Notes: generated by a model not told the origin, from the sequence alone. A stretch of 64,000 bases of DNA from Blattamonas nauphoetae (GCA_033064195.1 JARBJD010000314.1:19496-83495); one strand, 5' to 3'. Shown: positions 19,014 to 31,500, counted from the stretch's first letter. Translations and numbers: made by a program.

Positions 19014-22000
19014 TCAAAAGTGATGATCAGCACACGATTTCAGCTTGTCGTTTCCTCTCTTCGTTTTGTCCTTCTTCCTATTCGGGTCCTTGTTGTCTCG
19101 ATCCTTCTCGTCGGGTGATATGGCGACTCTCCCCTTCCGCTTGTCTTTTTCTTTTGCTTTTTCCGTTTTGTCTGTCTTGTGCTTGCTTTGCTGTTTGTCT
19201 CTCCGCTCAACTCTCTCGTCGTCCGGCGAATCGTTCGAGTGACTCCGTTTCTTCTTTTTCTTCAGTTTTGAAGCATTTTCTTGTTTTTCCTCTTCCGACT
19301 CGCTCTCGTCTCGTTTCCTTCTTTTCTCTTTTGAGTCGTGTCTCGATCTCTTTCTGCTCTTCCTCACCTTTTCCACGCCTTCTTGAATAGCCACTTTGAT
19401 CGTCTTTGATTTGTGTCTTCCTCTTCCCTCGCTCTCGTCGGATTCTTCGAACGAGGAGAGAGAGAAGGCTGTGTCGTTTGACCGCTGCTTGCGCTGCTTC
19501 CTTCTCTTCCTCTCTTTCTGTTCGCGATATCTCCTTTCTTCTTCCTCTCTCTGTCTCTCCAATTCAGCCCGCTGTCTCTCCATTTGCTCTTCTCTTCGAT
19601 AATATTCCTCCTTCTCCTTCCTTCTCCTCTCTCGCTCGACTGCTGCCTGAAATAGCGCTTCTGTCCGTTCGTCCCAAAGCGCTTCGCTTGAGCTGTCTTG
19701 CTCGTCTCGTCTGTTCCTCAAACTCCTCCTTCCACTTCGCTCTCCCGACGGACTCCGCTGTCTTCGTCTTCTCGGTGCTTCTTCTGTCAAAACAACTTTG
19801 TCAAACATGCCCTCGTTCCACTCCTTCTCCCGCAGATCCAGCTTCCCGCTCGTGTTCTGCTTGTCTGGTGAGCTCTCACCCCGTCGCTGTCTGTCGTCTG
19901 GATGAGGCGATCGACGGTCATACGGTGAGTGTCGCGAATGATCGTCGGCTTCCCTTCTTCTGTACTCCCTCTCCTTTTCCTCTCTTCTTTGCTCTTTTTT
20001 CAGAAGTCGAGTCATCTTCCTTTCATCGCGTGGATCGAACACAATCTGCACTTTCTCCTGTCTCTTCTGCTTCTTCCTTCCTTCATCGAAACTGTTCCGC
20101 AGGTCGTTCAGCCTCTCCTCTCTCTCCTTCCTCTCCTCGTCCCACTTGTTTTGCAGCTGCTTCTCGTAAGCAACACCGTCTGAAGGTGTCAGCCTTTGGG
20201 GTGTCACATTCTCGTTGATTGATTTGACTGGCACTTCATGTTCAGTTGTCCGCTCACTTCTGTCCTCGCGTGTATGACGGCTGAGTCGAGCTGTGGACAC
20301 TGGACTTTGCGGCTCGATCTGCTGAACATCGTGCGATGCGGGGAGTGGAGCGAGAGATGGTGGAGTGAGCGTGGTGGATGGAGACGTTGGAGGTGAGTTG
20401 GTGTCGTTTTCGTTGATTTGAGGGGTTCGGTCGTTGTCGTTCTGGAGTTGACGACGCCGCGCCTCTTCTTCTCTCTTCTCATCCAGAATCAGTTCAAGAG
20501 CCTCCCTCCGCTGCTTCTCTGCCTTCGCTTCGTCTTTCACTCGAGCGAGTTCCTCCTTCAGAAGACTCACTTCTGCTTCCAGTCGTTCTCTCTTCTCTTC
20601 TTCCTCCCTTTTCTCTGCTTGCCGTTTGACCTCGTTTTGTTTCTCTTCGTCTTTCCGACGCTCTTCCTCGCGTTTTTGGGACTCTCTCAGCTTCTGCTCG
20701 GCTCGTCTCTCCTCTTCTCTGCGTTCGTCTTCTTTCTTCATCTCTTCCTTCCTTTTCGCATCCTCCTTCTTCCTCTCTTCGTCCTTCTTTTGGTCTTCTT
20801 TCCGTCGTTCCTCGTCCTTCTTCTCCCTTTCTTCCAGTTTCTTCTTTTTCTTCTCCAGCTCCTCTTTCAACTCGTCCAGCTCCCGTTTCACAGTTTCGTT
20901 CTCCATCTCCTTCTTTCGACATTCGGCTTCCTTTTCGTGAACAACAAGCAACATTGCCTTCAATCTCTCTTCATTCTCATTGTCCTGTTTTTCCTGTATG
21001 TGTGCACGTCGGATCTGTTCCTCTTTCATGTGCACCGTCTGTTCTCGTTCGCTCATCGTCTTCTCCAAATCGTCGATGGCTCGTGCGCGCTCGTCGATGT
21101 CAGCTTCCCTTTCTGTGAGCACAGCCTCTCTCTCCCAAATCTCATTATCTCTGTCCTTGTATTTCTGCTCGTTGGTCGTTGTGAACTTCTCATGCTCTTC
21201 CAACAGCTTTGTCGCTGATTCCTGGACGAGTCGAAGCTGTTCTTCGCAATCCTTCTCCCTCGACACGACTGACTCCTCCCACGCGTCGAGCTCAGCCTGT
21301 TTCTGTTCGATTTGTGTTTCCTGTGTTTTGATGGATGCTTCTGTCTGGCGGGACTTCTGTTCTCGCTCGAGAAGTTGTTGTTCCTGTTCGAGCGAGCGTT
21401 GTTCTCGACGTGTGATGGTTTCGAGTCGTTCGGTGAGAGATTGAGACAGAACCTGAATGTGCGTGTTCCTCTCTTCAAGATCGTTCTCTTTCTTCCGAAG
21501 TGTTGTCTCTCTCCTTTGTATTTCTCTCTCCTGCTCAATAAGCTGTTCTGCTCTCTCGTTCATCTCTTTCTCTTTCTGCAAACTCGCCAGCCCCCCAATC
21601 GAAGGAGCTGTCGGAGACGGGGGAACGTACTGTTGCAATAGGCTCCCATTATGTGTGGGTCCTGTTCGAGATGAGGCTTGTGAGTATGCAGACGATGAAT
21701 AGGTCGTGTTTTGAGATTGTTTCTCGTCTGTGTAAGCCGATTCCGAGGCGAAACTGCCAGTCTCGCCGTTCGCTGTGTCCTCAGTTAGTGTGATGGGATG
21801 AAGTGGAGGTTGGCCCTCAGGCTTCTTTTTTCGCACAAGGGGCTTCTTATCGGGAGAATTTTTGTTAATTTGGTTGAAGGAAGAAGTGCGTGAGAGGCCT
21901 TGTTCTGGTGATTGTTTATTGGTTCCCATCACTGTCGAAACAGTCCTGTTCAAGCCTGGTGATCTGTTGGGTGTGGTGGAGAGAGTTTGTCTCCGTTTGA

Positions 22001-22950
22001 CGATTTGAGGAGTTTGAAGAATGGTTTCAATGGTTGGGCGGGTGTTCTGGTCATGGTGGATCATCGATAAGATCAATGTACGCAATGTTTTCGAAAATCG
22101 AGATGGAATTTCGACCTTCTGATTCTAAAATTGGAAACAATGTGAAGAGAAAAAAGGAGACATCAAAATCATTTGGATCTCGTTTATAGGGATGTCCAAG
22201 ACACATCTCCAGTAGAATAACACCAAGCGAGTAAACATCAGAACTAAAGTCATATTCACCAATTTCCATTGTTTCTGGTGAGGTATATTGAGAAAAACTG
22301 TGTGGAATGATGGTGACGAAAAGTCAGACGAGTTTGAGATTTGATCGGCTTGAATGAAGGGAAGGATTCCATAATCACCTGAAGAGATAATAAAGAGAAA
22401 ATATGCAGGATACATGTCAAGAAGAGTGTTGGCGAGGCGCGGAAGAAGTTGGAAGGTTTAACATCCCCATGAATTATTTGAGCTGAGTGCAAAACACCGA
22501 GTGCTTGAGAAAGTCTGGTCCCCACAGTCCAAACATCCTAAAGAGGAAATATTTGACAAGATAGGCTGGTGACAGACATCTTCTGAGAATTGTTGTTTTT
22601 GCTGTTTGAGTGAGGTCAGATACGTTGTAAAAAGATCTTTTTGGCAATAGTCAATTCGTATTGTCATCTGATTCTCGTCTGTATCACAGCTAATGTACTT
22701 GATGAGGTGCTGTGATTTCAGTGATTGACAATGTTCGATTGTCTGTCTCAGATCATCAACAGATGTGATAATCCCGAGAGGAATCGTCTTCGACACAAAT
22801 CCTGGTTTGTCTTTTGTCGGTTTCAGACACTTTACAGGTCCGAATGTCCCACGACCAAGCATTGAAAGTTTGCCATCTATTTCGAAACGGACAACGAGAG
22901 GAAGGTAAATTATGAGAAAAATATATACATGGTGATGAGACGGACTCCAT
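19014..22950 (-). CDS. NEK-like protein kinase with about 1000-residue charged coiled-coil tail
   Basis: Six exons: 22929-22950, 22578-22876, 22414-22537, 22330-22378, 22162-22297 and 19014-22124, with introns of 52, 40, 35, 32 and 37 nt; product 1246 residues. The kinase domain is at about residues 8-260. It has the glycine loop LGRGTFGPV (15-23), the lysine strand FVSKTIPL, the catalytic loop HGDVKPSN with Asp132, the magnesium motif CDYG with Asp150, the SPE motif at 171-173 and SDVYSLGVILLEM. The catalytic loop has HGD instead of HRD and the DFG Phe is Tyr, but Lys and both Asp residues remain, so activity is possible. The end PTIETILQTPQIVKRR is typical of NEK kinases. The tail is almost continuous Glu/Arg/Lys heptads, then SR- and Lys-rich blocks, suggesting a long coiled coil and nuclear or cytoskeletal binding. 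Confidence 0.88.
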
Positions 22951-23245
22951 GAGGATATCAAGGATGGAATTACTTCAAAACAGACGAAAAAGAAAAGAAA
23001 GTGGATGTCGGGGAGATCACTGTTGAAAGCCAGATTGGTAACATCAGAGAATTATTTCTCTCCAGTAGATGAGCGAACACTGTCCAAGATGAAATTAACT
23101 CTAGTTCAGACAAATGACTTCAAAGGATGTTTCTGAGACGTCAAAAGCTTCAAAATGAAGACAAAATAAGAAGAGAGTGCTTTTCACCCTATGAAATCAA
23201 TCTGACATATTCAGAAACGCAAATTTGTCAAAATCCATCCATTCC

Positions 23246-25207
23246 TCATTTCCTAAACCACTTCGACTTCGAATCACCCCTCTTCTCTCCCATTCCTCCT
23301 GTTTTCTTCTGCAAAAACCGTCTCGCCATCAGTGGGTGTCCCTCTGTTGTTAATACCCACTGATCAAGCGGGAGGACAGTGGCAGGGTCGCAGAAAATGA
23401 GGTATAGATACTTGAAAGTTTCGGAAAAGAGGAACGAAGGCATCTCGTCGTCCCGATTCGCATCCGTTGCGTTATTCTCCGACGACTTCTGATATGCATC
23501 TATGAGCGACGTGTAACCCGTGTTTAGTCCGGGCAATTTCGAATACTTCTCAATCGCTTCGAAAATGGCCCAAGCTTCGTCTTGATACTTTGTGTCGCCC
23601 GTAAAACGGAAAAGATAGAAAAGAGACTCCAATACTTCTGGACGAAGGAGATATCGCTTGTCTTTCACGTCGAAAAGGGGGCGTTGAGGGTCTGGACGAG
23701 ATTGAGCGGATTTGAGCGTGAATCGGATAACTTCGGGCGATAGACCAGTTGGAGACGACGAATACATCTTGGCGCAAGTGTCAGTGACGTTTTCTCCGAT
23801 TGAGAAGAATCTTTCAAGGGTCGAATTGTCGTCCAAGTGATCTTTCTTCCAACCGTTCAGATAGAACGCTCCGAATGCAAAGTTGCCGCCGACGAAGCAT
23901 GAAAGATGATCCCATGTCTTGCTGCTTTGGGAATCGTCGATGAAGAAGAGGCCATCGCGAGTTTCTTTCACTTGCTCAGAGAAATAGCCCATCACCTCGA
24001 CCCAGTGCTCTGCGAAGGAGTATGCGGGATAGATGGGAACATAGGTCCCGTTTTCTGTTAATTTCTGGTGTTTGGGTTTTGGTTTCTGAGTTTTGTCTGT
24101 TTTTGTGGAATTGTCCTGCGATTGCTCCCATTCTTCTATCTTCTTTCGTTCTCCATCTGCAGTTTTGATGTCTTTTGTTTCTTCGTTCGCCCGTAATCTG
24201 ATTTCCTCCGACCCATCGAGATAAACAGCTTCTTTGAGAAGATATTCGTAAAACGAATCACCCATGGATCCGATCGTTGTTTGAGCTCCTTGAAATTCTT
24301 TCCCAGTTCGCTTGATGCGAATAGGGATTCGACTTTCAGCCGGACGAGGAGCTCGCAAGACCGCTTGGAGAGCACGAAGGGCATGATACGAGAATATGGG
24401 ATCGCCTGTTCTGTCGGACAGAGCGATGAACTCAAGCCATAAACCAAGTTCAGCAATCGACGCTGAACCTGACGTGTCGGACGGCGACACAGCTTTGGAA
24501 AGATCGAGGTCGAGTTCAGTGTATGATGGATTGAAGAATTGAGAGGTTGGGCTTTTCCTTGTGAGAATCTCCTTGCTTCTCTTTTTGAAGTTATCGATGT
24601 TTTCTGGTTTGTTAATATTGCATTTATTGTCGGGGATGCTGCTAAGTGAGTTTTTTTCGTAGTTTTGGATCAGCACAAGGCCGATCTGATGAGCCTTTTC
24701 CAAAAATCCTTCGTTTTTCGTCAAATCATATGCAGACAAGAGTCCTGCCAAGATTCTGATTCCTGTTTCAAACAGGGATGCCGTATCGTTTCTATAAACA
24801 GAGTATTCGTTGAGCGTCCAATCAATGGCACGTTGTGCCTCATCATTCAATCCCATTAGCATCATTGTAGATATTGAGTCAATGATACTCGTCCCTTGAT
24901 TTTTCAGCCAGTCATGAGGTTTCTTTGAGATTGGTCGAACCTCATCATGGCCCCAAGCGTGGTCGGTGTAACATGCCCAAGCATGACGAAAGGCTTGTTT
25001 GATTGTCTCCTGTCTCTGTTTGCACAACGTCTCATTTTGAAGGCGAGGCCATTTCACTCGAGTCGGCTCGTTGATGGTTGGGATGAAAGGGATTGTCTCC
25101 ATCAAATTCGGTACAGAAGACAAATCTGAATGAGAAAAATGTGATGATGAGGATGCATGTATCTCGAAGAGGAAGATAAACAGTGGAAATGCAATGAGCA
25201 GATGCAT
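23246..25207 (-). CDS. GH47 alpha-1,2-mannosidase (EDEM/ER-mannosidase type)
   Basis: Trims alpha-1,2-linked mannose from N-glycans in the secretory pathway, marking glycoproteins for maturation or ER-associated degradation. One intronless frame: I chose the ATG at 25207 because MHLLIAFPLFIFLFEIHASS is a good signal sequence. The frame stays open upstream to about 25432, but that part is AT-rich and unlike the family. Product 653 residues. Family blocks in order: FRHAWACYTDHAWGHDEVRP, SIAELGLWLEFIALSDRTGD, YLLRPEVLESLFYLFRFTGD, PSFLFSETFKYLYLIF and VLPLDQWVLTTEGHPL. The acidic residues in these blocks that act in catalysis and calcium binding are in place. A charged Lys/Glu-rich insert lies in the middle, before PIYPAYSFAEHWVE. 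Upstream and downstream genes are unrelated. Confidence 0.92.
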   Translation of the reverse strand: MHLLIAFPLFIFLFEIHASSSSHFSHSDLSSVPNLMETIPFIPTINEPTRVKWPRLQNETLCKQRQETIKQAFRHAWACYTDHAWGHDEVRPISKKPHDWLKNQGTSIIDSISTMMLMGLNDEAQRAIDWTLNEYSVYRNDTASLFETGIRILAGLLSAYDLTKNEGFLEKAHQIGLVLIQNYEKNSLSSIPDNKCNINKPENIDNFKKRSKEILTRKSPTSQFFNPSYTELDLDLSKAVSPSDTSGSASIAELGLWLEFIALSDRTGDPIFSYHALRALQAVLRAPRPAESRIPIRIKRTGKEFQGAQTTIGSMGDSFYEYLLKEAVYLDGSEEIRLRANEETKDIKTADGERKKIEEWEQSQDNSTKTDKTQKPKPKHQKLTENGTYVPIYPAYSFAEHWVEVMGYFSEQVKETRDGLFFIDDSQSSKTWDHLSCFVGGNFAFGAFYLNGWKKDHLDDNSTLERFFSIGENVTDTCAKMYSSSPTGLSPEVIRFTLKSAQSRPDPQRPLFDVKDKRYLLRPEVLESLFYLFRFTGDTKYQDEAWAIFEAIEKYSKLPGLNTGYTSLIDAYQKSSENNATDANRDDEMPSFLFSETFKYLYLIFCDPATVLPLDQWVLTTEGHPLMARRFLQKKTGGMGEKRGDSKSKWFRK

Positions 25208-25483
25208 TAACTCCGTTTTATCAATAAAAATGGTTTGATCGTTTCCACCTCGGACAATTTGGATTATTTTAAGATGAATGTCCCTTCTACTCGGTCTCGA
25301 CTTGCTGAAAGTGACTGCAGTGTTCAAATTGTACCCTTCGTTGAGATAGATGATTGCGAAAATGATGGAGAATCTATCTGAAACGGATTGTAACGTGAAA
25401 TGGTTGACAAATGTCGAATCAAAATGAACCATGATGGTTTGGATGAAATGTCGTTTTAATTCCTTCCATCCATCGTTTCTTTC

Positions 25484-28400
25484 TCATTGTCTGCTGTCAG
25501 AACCGTTTCTCCTTCTGGTTGAACGGAGATTGCGGTGAGGAGGCGATGAACCCTCTCTGTTTGGAAGGTCGACGAGTGAACTCGAGAACTCCGATGAAGG
25601 TTGGGAGATCTGCATTCTCTTCTCGGCTTTGGAGGGAGCGTCGTATGGCCCCGAGTCAGTTTTGTCTGTTCTCTTCTGCTTCCCGAAGTCTTTCCCGTCG
25701 AATGTGGTGCATGGTTCTTCAGGAAAACCTGCCTCTCCCTTCAGTCCATCAATCCCCATGACACGAGATGAGGTGTTCTCGATGTTCCCCACATCAGCAT
25801 CAAGATTGAAAGTCGTTGTCAGAAAAGGACTCAGTTCGGCAATCATCTCAAATAGAGCGTTGATCGTTGCATTGGTGTCTGTTTCATAATATGGCCGATG
25901 ACACACGGCAATGATCGCAGAAAGTCTGTCAATCAGAAGCTGGGCATTCATGCGAATGTCGCTTTGGACGCTTGTGTGAATTGGAGGAGCGTCAGAAACT
26001 GAAATATTGTCTCCAATCATCATCCACACTTTTTGTGTGCTTCCGGTCCCTTCAAAGTACTCCGAGTGGCGAGGTTCTGAGCTGAGAGTGTGTTGGTGCT
26101 CTCTGACAAGAGCATGCCAAGTGTCACAGTGGTTGCGGGTGGTGTTGAGGACGTTCCCGATTGCTTCCAGTACACAGTCAATATCGAGATCCCCAATTTG
26201 GTTCTCTTGCGACCTGAACGGTGTGGTCATCGCTCGGATCGTCGTGTCTCCTTCATTCTGAAAGGTTGAATCCAGTCCTGTCTGAAAACAGGCGAGTTGA
26301 TCCTTGCTGCCCGACTTCCAAGCGATCAGCAACTGCAAACCCAGTCCTTCTTTCAGCGTCTGCAGAAGAGCGTTCTCCATCATTGCTCTTCGGCATTCAT
26401 CTGTCATGGGAACAGCAACACCAATCGAATTCAGTTGCGATCTCAATGTGTTCACATGATCATGAACCTGTTTGAGATGGGCTTGAAGGACGTGAAAACA
26501 GGGATTCAGGAGGATTGGCAGGTTGTGTCCTTCCTCAATCCATTGTTCCCAGTTGATTCCGAAGCAGTTTCGAGCATTCATGATAATTCTGTCCAGTTCG
26601 TCAGAGCCACGAGAACTGATTTCTGGAACACTGTCACTTGCGAGCATCAGTTCGTACTCCACCTCAGCCGTGTCATTCAGCACCATGTGCTGTTTTGACT
26701 GTTGTAAGAAGTTCCGAGCGGTGTCGATCTCTCTTTCGTGGAGGGAGAGTCGTGATCGCAGGAGTCCTTTTGCCAACAAACACATCAGGCGTGATTTCTC
26801 GATCTCGTTTCCACAATTTTGGGTCCTTTCGATCAGCTCGTTTTCATCTGCCTGAAGTGCATCGCCCATCCTGGCGGGAGGATTCTTGCGATTCAGCCAC
26901 TGCCAAAAGTATTCGTATTCGACGCGTTTGGAACGGAGATAATCGGTCACTGCCTCCGAGCTAACATCGAGAGCACCAATTCTGGCACATGGAACAGCAG
27001 GAAGCATGGATGGTGTGTTGCGCGTGGGTTGTGAAACAGTTGTGGTCCTTTCGGTCATTTCAGTTTCATCTGTCTGAAGTGCATCGCTCATCCCAGCGGG
27101 AGGATTCATGCAATTCAGCCATTCCCAAAAAGACTCCTCTTCGATCCGTTTGGAACGGAGAGGATCTGCCACTTGCATTGGGTACAGAACAAGCGGATCA
27201 ACGCTGGCGTTTGGAACAGCAGGAAGCATGAATTGTGCGTTGTGCTTGTGGTTTGTGATATCCACACTTGGCACATCATACTCCAATGATTGGAATGGCC
27301 GCTCGTCAAGCTTGATCAGTTTGAATCGACAGTTCCCGACCTGCTCATAGCTCATTCTGAAACGTCCACTCCACAGACAGTGTGCGTCGATGATGTTTGA
27401 GAGAGCATTCGGAGATCCTGACGCCTGCTGTGTTGAGGTAATGTGAGAAGTGACATCGTTTGACGTGGATTCCGTTCTTCGTAAGGCTGAGAGGGGTGGA
27501 GGGAAAGGCAATCGATAGACATCTGGCGTGTCGGGGATGACACTCGTGCATGTGACCTCGACATATTCGTTTTGATGCGAAGGAGATTGCATTGTTGGCC
27601 ACAATCCACTGCTCGCCTTCTTGTGCTTGACAGATCTAGTTTTCACGAAGCCAACATACATCTTGACAGTGTTTGGTTCCGGCGATTGGCCCTTCTTTTT
27701 GGCCTTCCCTGTTTTCTGTGGAGTCTCCTCAAAGAAGATTGTTTCCAAGAAGAAATTCTGCTCGAGGTGATACTGTCGTTCGATCTCAATGTGTTCTTTG
27801 GCTGAGAGAAGGTTCGGTGTGTTCGAATAAACCAGATGAATCAGGTCATAGTTCATAGGAATCGTGAAAATATGGCTTTGCATCTCAGCACAACAATGGT
27901 CAGGAAAGTTCTCGGTGACGAGTGACCCACAGGAAGCGCAGCGGACGGCATGCGGATTGTGGTTCACTTGGAGATCAGTGAAACGAGCCAAGATCGGAGC
28001 GGCACTTGCTGTCATTGCGGGAAGTCCGATGTCACCAGCATCAACCTCTCCTTTCGCTTCGAACTGTCCAACCAACCTGTTCTGCACGGCGATGAACGAC
28101 TCCAGCTTTTGGACGCTGTGTGGCGGGATGGCGGAACACTCATTCAAATCTGTGACGATGAACGACGGAAAGATCTGGACTCGTTTCAAATGGTACTGCG
28201 TGGCCAGCACGTAACACCATCTCTTCATCAGATGGACACCTTCATCGGACATGTCGGAATTGGATCCAATCCAACCTTTGAGGAAGAAGACGCCGAGTGA
28301 GTGGAGGACATCTGACTCCTTCAAGTACCTGAACATCACCAGGATCGAATCAAACACTGTGTTTGGTGCATGATTTGGGACGAGGTGACATGTGACGACT

Positions 28401-30336
28401 TTCAGTCGAGCCCAATGCGCACGACGTTCACCACTCACAAAATCGACGTCTGCATCTGACTTTTCGTCCGCATCGTTTCGAGGCGAGAAGCAAGTCAGAG
28501 CTTTCTTAGCGACGCAAAACTGGAAGAGGAAGTCCCATTGTTGGTTGTACGTCTGAGCCTCGTGTCTGCAGAAAGATGCAGCGTCTGGAATTGTCACTTG
28601 TGGAAAGTCTGACAAATCATTCATCTCTTCACAAAGGGTCAATGCCGTTCTGGGGAACGACACAGTCGGCGAGGTGATTGTGGGTGAGCCAAGCGGTCTC
28701 AGCTGTGTCAAGGTGAGTCCTTTCTCGACAGCACTCAAATGTGCTTCTTCGTTGTCTTCGGCGGTTCGATCTCGCTCGATTTGGGACGCGTCCTGAGTCG
28801 CATGTTGTGTGAACCCGTTCACGGGATCAAATTGAGGAGTGGATGTGTGGATGTTTCGATACTGCTTATTTCGGATCAATGGATCGAACACATCCCGTGG
28901 AATCATTCCGTGCTTCTGGATGGACTGTTGTGATCTCATCATCAGCGAATGTGGGGCCGTGCTGAAGTGATAGGGACACGGAACGGCATTGAACATGTGA
29001 ATCATTTCGTGAAACAAGAGTGTCGGCACGTTGTACAAGAAAATCGGTGCCCTGGTCATGTTCGGCAGTGAGATCTCTTCCCATCTTTTCTTGTTGGGTG
29101 ACGTCAGGAGAACAACATGACTCAAATGAGGGATTGTCCAGCTGTGAAGAATAAAGCTGTCGGATGAAGTCAAAGGTGAAGAAAAGAGCGAAGATACTCG
29201 TCCACAATGTGCCATGTTGTTCCTCGAAGTTGATTCTCAATTTGATTGTTTTGGTTCACAAAGAGCTTGAAGAAGTGCGGGAAGTGATGGATGCTTGGCA
29301 CGGTCACTTGTCCGATGAATTCTGGTGATGAATATACTTCTTTAGGATCATATTCTTCGTTGTTTGATGTTGGTTGACACATGAAGACGTCGTACGTGTA
29401 GCAGAAGGTATCTCTTTCAATGTGAATTGGCGGTTCGTTTCTTCTGTTGATAGCAATTGAGGCCTTTCCGATTGGATCTAATTTTTTGTCTTGAAATGAT
29501 TGTTCATCATAATCACAAGGAATCTGCTTCGTGTTATGGTTGATCTTATTCCGATTCCGAAAGATGAACGATGGTTCACCGTGTCGCGCTGTTTTCACTT
29601 CCTAAAAAGTGGAAATTGAATAAAAGGAGTATACATCGGCCCCAAGACTCATAGTCAAAGTGATTAGTGGCATTCGAATCGCTGATTTCCCAATCCCATC
29701 TGTTCCGGTCACGACGTGAAAGATGGCTGGATTCTTTGCTCTCACGAGTCGAGTTCTTGCATATCCATTGGAGTTGAAGAGAATGTGAGAAAACAACGAG
29801 TACGTCGATGGACGAAAGAAAATGTCGATTGGTGGAAGGAGAAAATTGTTGTCGTTTTTGTATGTTGAGATAGACTTATACATATAATTGGATTTGTTGA
29901 ATGGCTTCGCATGTTCTGTGTCTTCTTCAAAATTCGGGATTTCAGTTTGGTGGAGTGGAATGACTGATGAATCAATGGAAATTTGGAGATTTCTGAAAAT
30001 CATTCGATTCCTGTCTACTAGTATGATTATCTGTTTTTCCGCTTCCGTTGCTGACAACTCCAATGCATCGCGTAAGCGTTTATGGAGTTGTTGATATTCT
30101 GGAGAATTAAAGTTTCGTGGGAGAGTCATCCACCACTTGACAAATGAAGCACAACTGGATCCAACAGTATTTTTGACTTCGGGGGGAAGTGAAGTGTAGG
30201 TGGACATAAATTCGCTGTAATATCCTAGAATGGACCGTTCTTTGCTGGGGTTCTGAACGAGTTCGCTGAGTCCATCGAGTTTGGCCAAAGCAGAAGAGAT
30301 GAGTATATAAACATCTTGAGGAGTGTGAAGATTCAT
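25484..30336 (-). CDS. Crinkler/RHS-type P-loop protein, paralogue 1 (no OTU domain)
   Basis: Three exons: 29635-30336, 29198-29601 and 25484-29156, with introns of 33 and 40 nt; product 1592 residues. Exon 1 ends in a nucleotide-binding motif FHVVTGTDGIGKSA (Lys217). Exon 2 continues with PSFIFRNR. Exon 3 starts VVLLTSPNKKRW and has SIQKHGMIPRDVFDP, matching the SPN...IPR blocks of Crinkler/RHS NTPases. A middle region (DSILVMFRY...LGVFFLKGW) recalls the post-NTPase region of trypanosome RHS proteins. A CASCGSLVTENFPDHCC cluster may bind zinc. Two internal copies of a segment ending in FWEWLNCMNPP / FWQWLNRKNPP follow. The C-terminus stops soon after NREGSSPP, where paralogue 2 goes on into an OTU domain. 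Family assignment is by recalled motifs; the biological role is unknown. Confidence 0.7.
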
Positions 30337-30351
30337 TGAACGATGGATTGA

Positions 30352-31500
30352 TTGATGGGTAGATGTGTATTTTTCTCCATCAACATTCCCTTATTTTGCT
30401 TGTCAATCGAATCCATCTCTGATGAAATGGATAAAGTGGAAGTAAATGTCGCTTCCACTAGTAAACATGAATCTTGGAGAGCGTCTGATTCGTCCTCAGT
30501 ACTCAACTCGGAACAATCAACCTTCATGAGTTTCGACATGAAATCAGACATCACAACCAAACAGAAGTCGGCGATGTTTGCCTCACTATTGGAAGTGATG
30601 AAGGGTGGATATTCATTTGATGACGTTTTTCATGACAAAGCGGTTGCATTTCTGACGAAGTTATCCAATGAGATGATCGAACCTCTTCCACTCTTTACAG
30701 CATCGTCTGAAACGTCATTTGATCTCCTCTTCGATAATATGTGTGTTTTGTTTGCCTCAAAGCACACCCCTCTGGTGCAAGCCGCATTCTCTTTCCTCAG
30801 ACACACTCTGGACTTCATGTCAAGAACCAACCGTTTTCAGGTGGTGAAAGTGGGTTTTCTCACAAGAATTATGTTTATGTTCGCACCCCAAAGTTTTCCG
30901 ATTAGTTTACATGAAGAGTTTCATCTCGATCTCATAAATATCGGGTCAATTTGTCTCAACCTCATGTCGCCTGGTTCAATGATGGATTTGGGAGTAAATA
31001 ACCGCTCTGAAAAGAAAAAGCATCGACAGATCGTTTTCAATGAAGCAATTGTTCCTATGTCAGCTTATATGAACACTATATGCCTCAAACGCCATCTTCT
31101 CGCTAGTCAACGTATATTAGTTGATCTAATACATTATTTGGGCCTATTGTTACGATACAGTCAATTTGATGAGGATTTACTTAATTTCGTGCTCTCACAG
31201 TCATATATAGTCACCGCAGCGAGCTGTCTCTCATCGGTCAACTTTACTCTCGTCTGTCAATCATTTCTCGAGCACATTCGATACATCCTCAACAAGATGG
31301 AAGGAGATGATGATCTGGTGGATGAGAACAGGAAAATGATCATTCAGGCCCTCTCAGCGGAAGGGTTTCCAAACGAGCTCGAGCAACAGTTACTGATCAA
31401 GAGGAGCGATCTGGAAAGTGCACTGATTGGTTCATGCAGCACGTCTGGTCTCATTGCTTTTAGCGGGAATGTTCACCTCTTCTGGGACTCCGAGATATAA
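30352..31500 (+). CDS. HEAT/armadillo-like helical protein of a multi-copy family
   Basis: One frame of 382 residues. If translation starts at the in-frame ATG at 30427 (MDKVEVNVAST) it is 357. The body is all alpha-helical with motifs FHDKAVAFLTKLSNEM, LFASKHTPLVQAAFSFLRHT and LLASQRILVDLIHYLGLLL, and a C-terminal IQALSAEGFPNELEQQLL. I recognise this wording as a large repeated family in Blattamonas (memory, not a search); no molecular function is known to me. Its first ATG lies 15 bp from the divergent start of Crinkler/RHS paralogue 1, and its end lies 658 bp from the stop of paralogue 2. It therefore sits between the two tandem copies. Confidence 0.7.
   Translation: MMGRCVFFSINIPLFCLSIESISDEMDKVEVNVASTSKHESWRASDSSSVLNSEQSTFMSFDMKSDITTKQKSAMFASLLEVMKGGYSFDDVFHDKAVAFLTKLSNEMIEPLPLFTASSETSFDLLFDNMCVLFASKHTPLVQAAFSFLRHTLDFMSRTNRFQVVKVGFLTRIMFMFAPQSFPISLHEEFHLDLINIGSICLNLMSPGSMMDLGVNNRSEKKKHRQIVFNEAIVPMSAYMNTICLKRHLLASQRILVDLIHYLGLLLRYSQFDEDLLNFVLSQSYIVTAASCLSSVNFTLVCQSFLEHIRYILNKMEGDDDLVDENRKMIIQALSAEGFPNELEQQLLIKRSDLESALIGSCSTSGLIAFSGNVHLFWDSEI

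Noticed and set aside
19045-21641. Long plus-strand frames rich in Phe, Leu and Ser opposite the kinase tail
   Set aside because: They are antisense shadows of the Glu/Arg/Lys-rich coiled coil: GA-rich codons read backwards give Ser/Phe/Leu.
25208-25432. N-terminal extension of the GH47 mannosidase frame
   Set aside because: The open frame continues upstream, but the signal peptide at 25207 marks the natural start and the extension has no family likeness.
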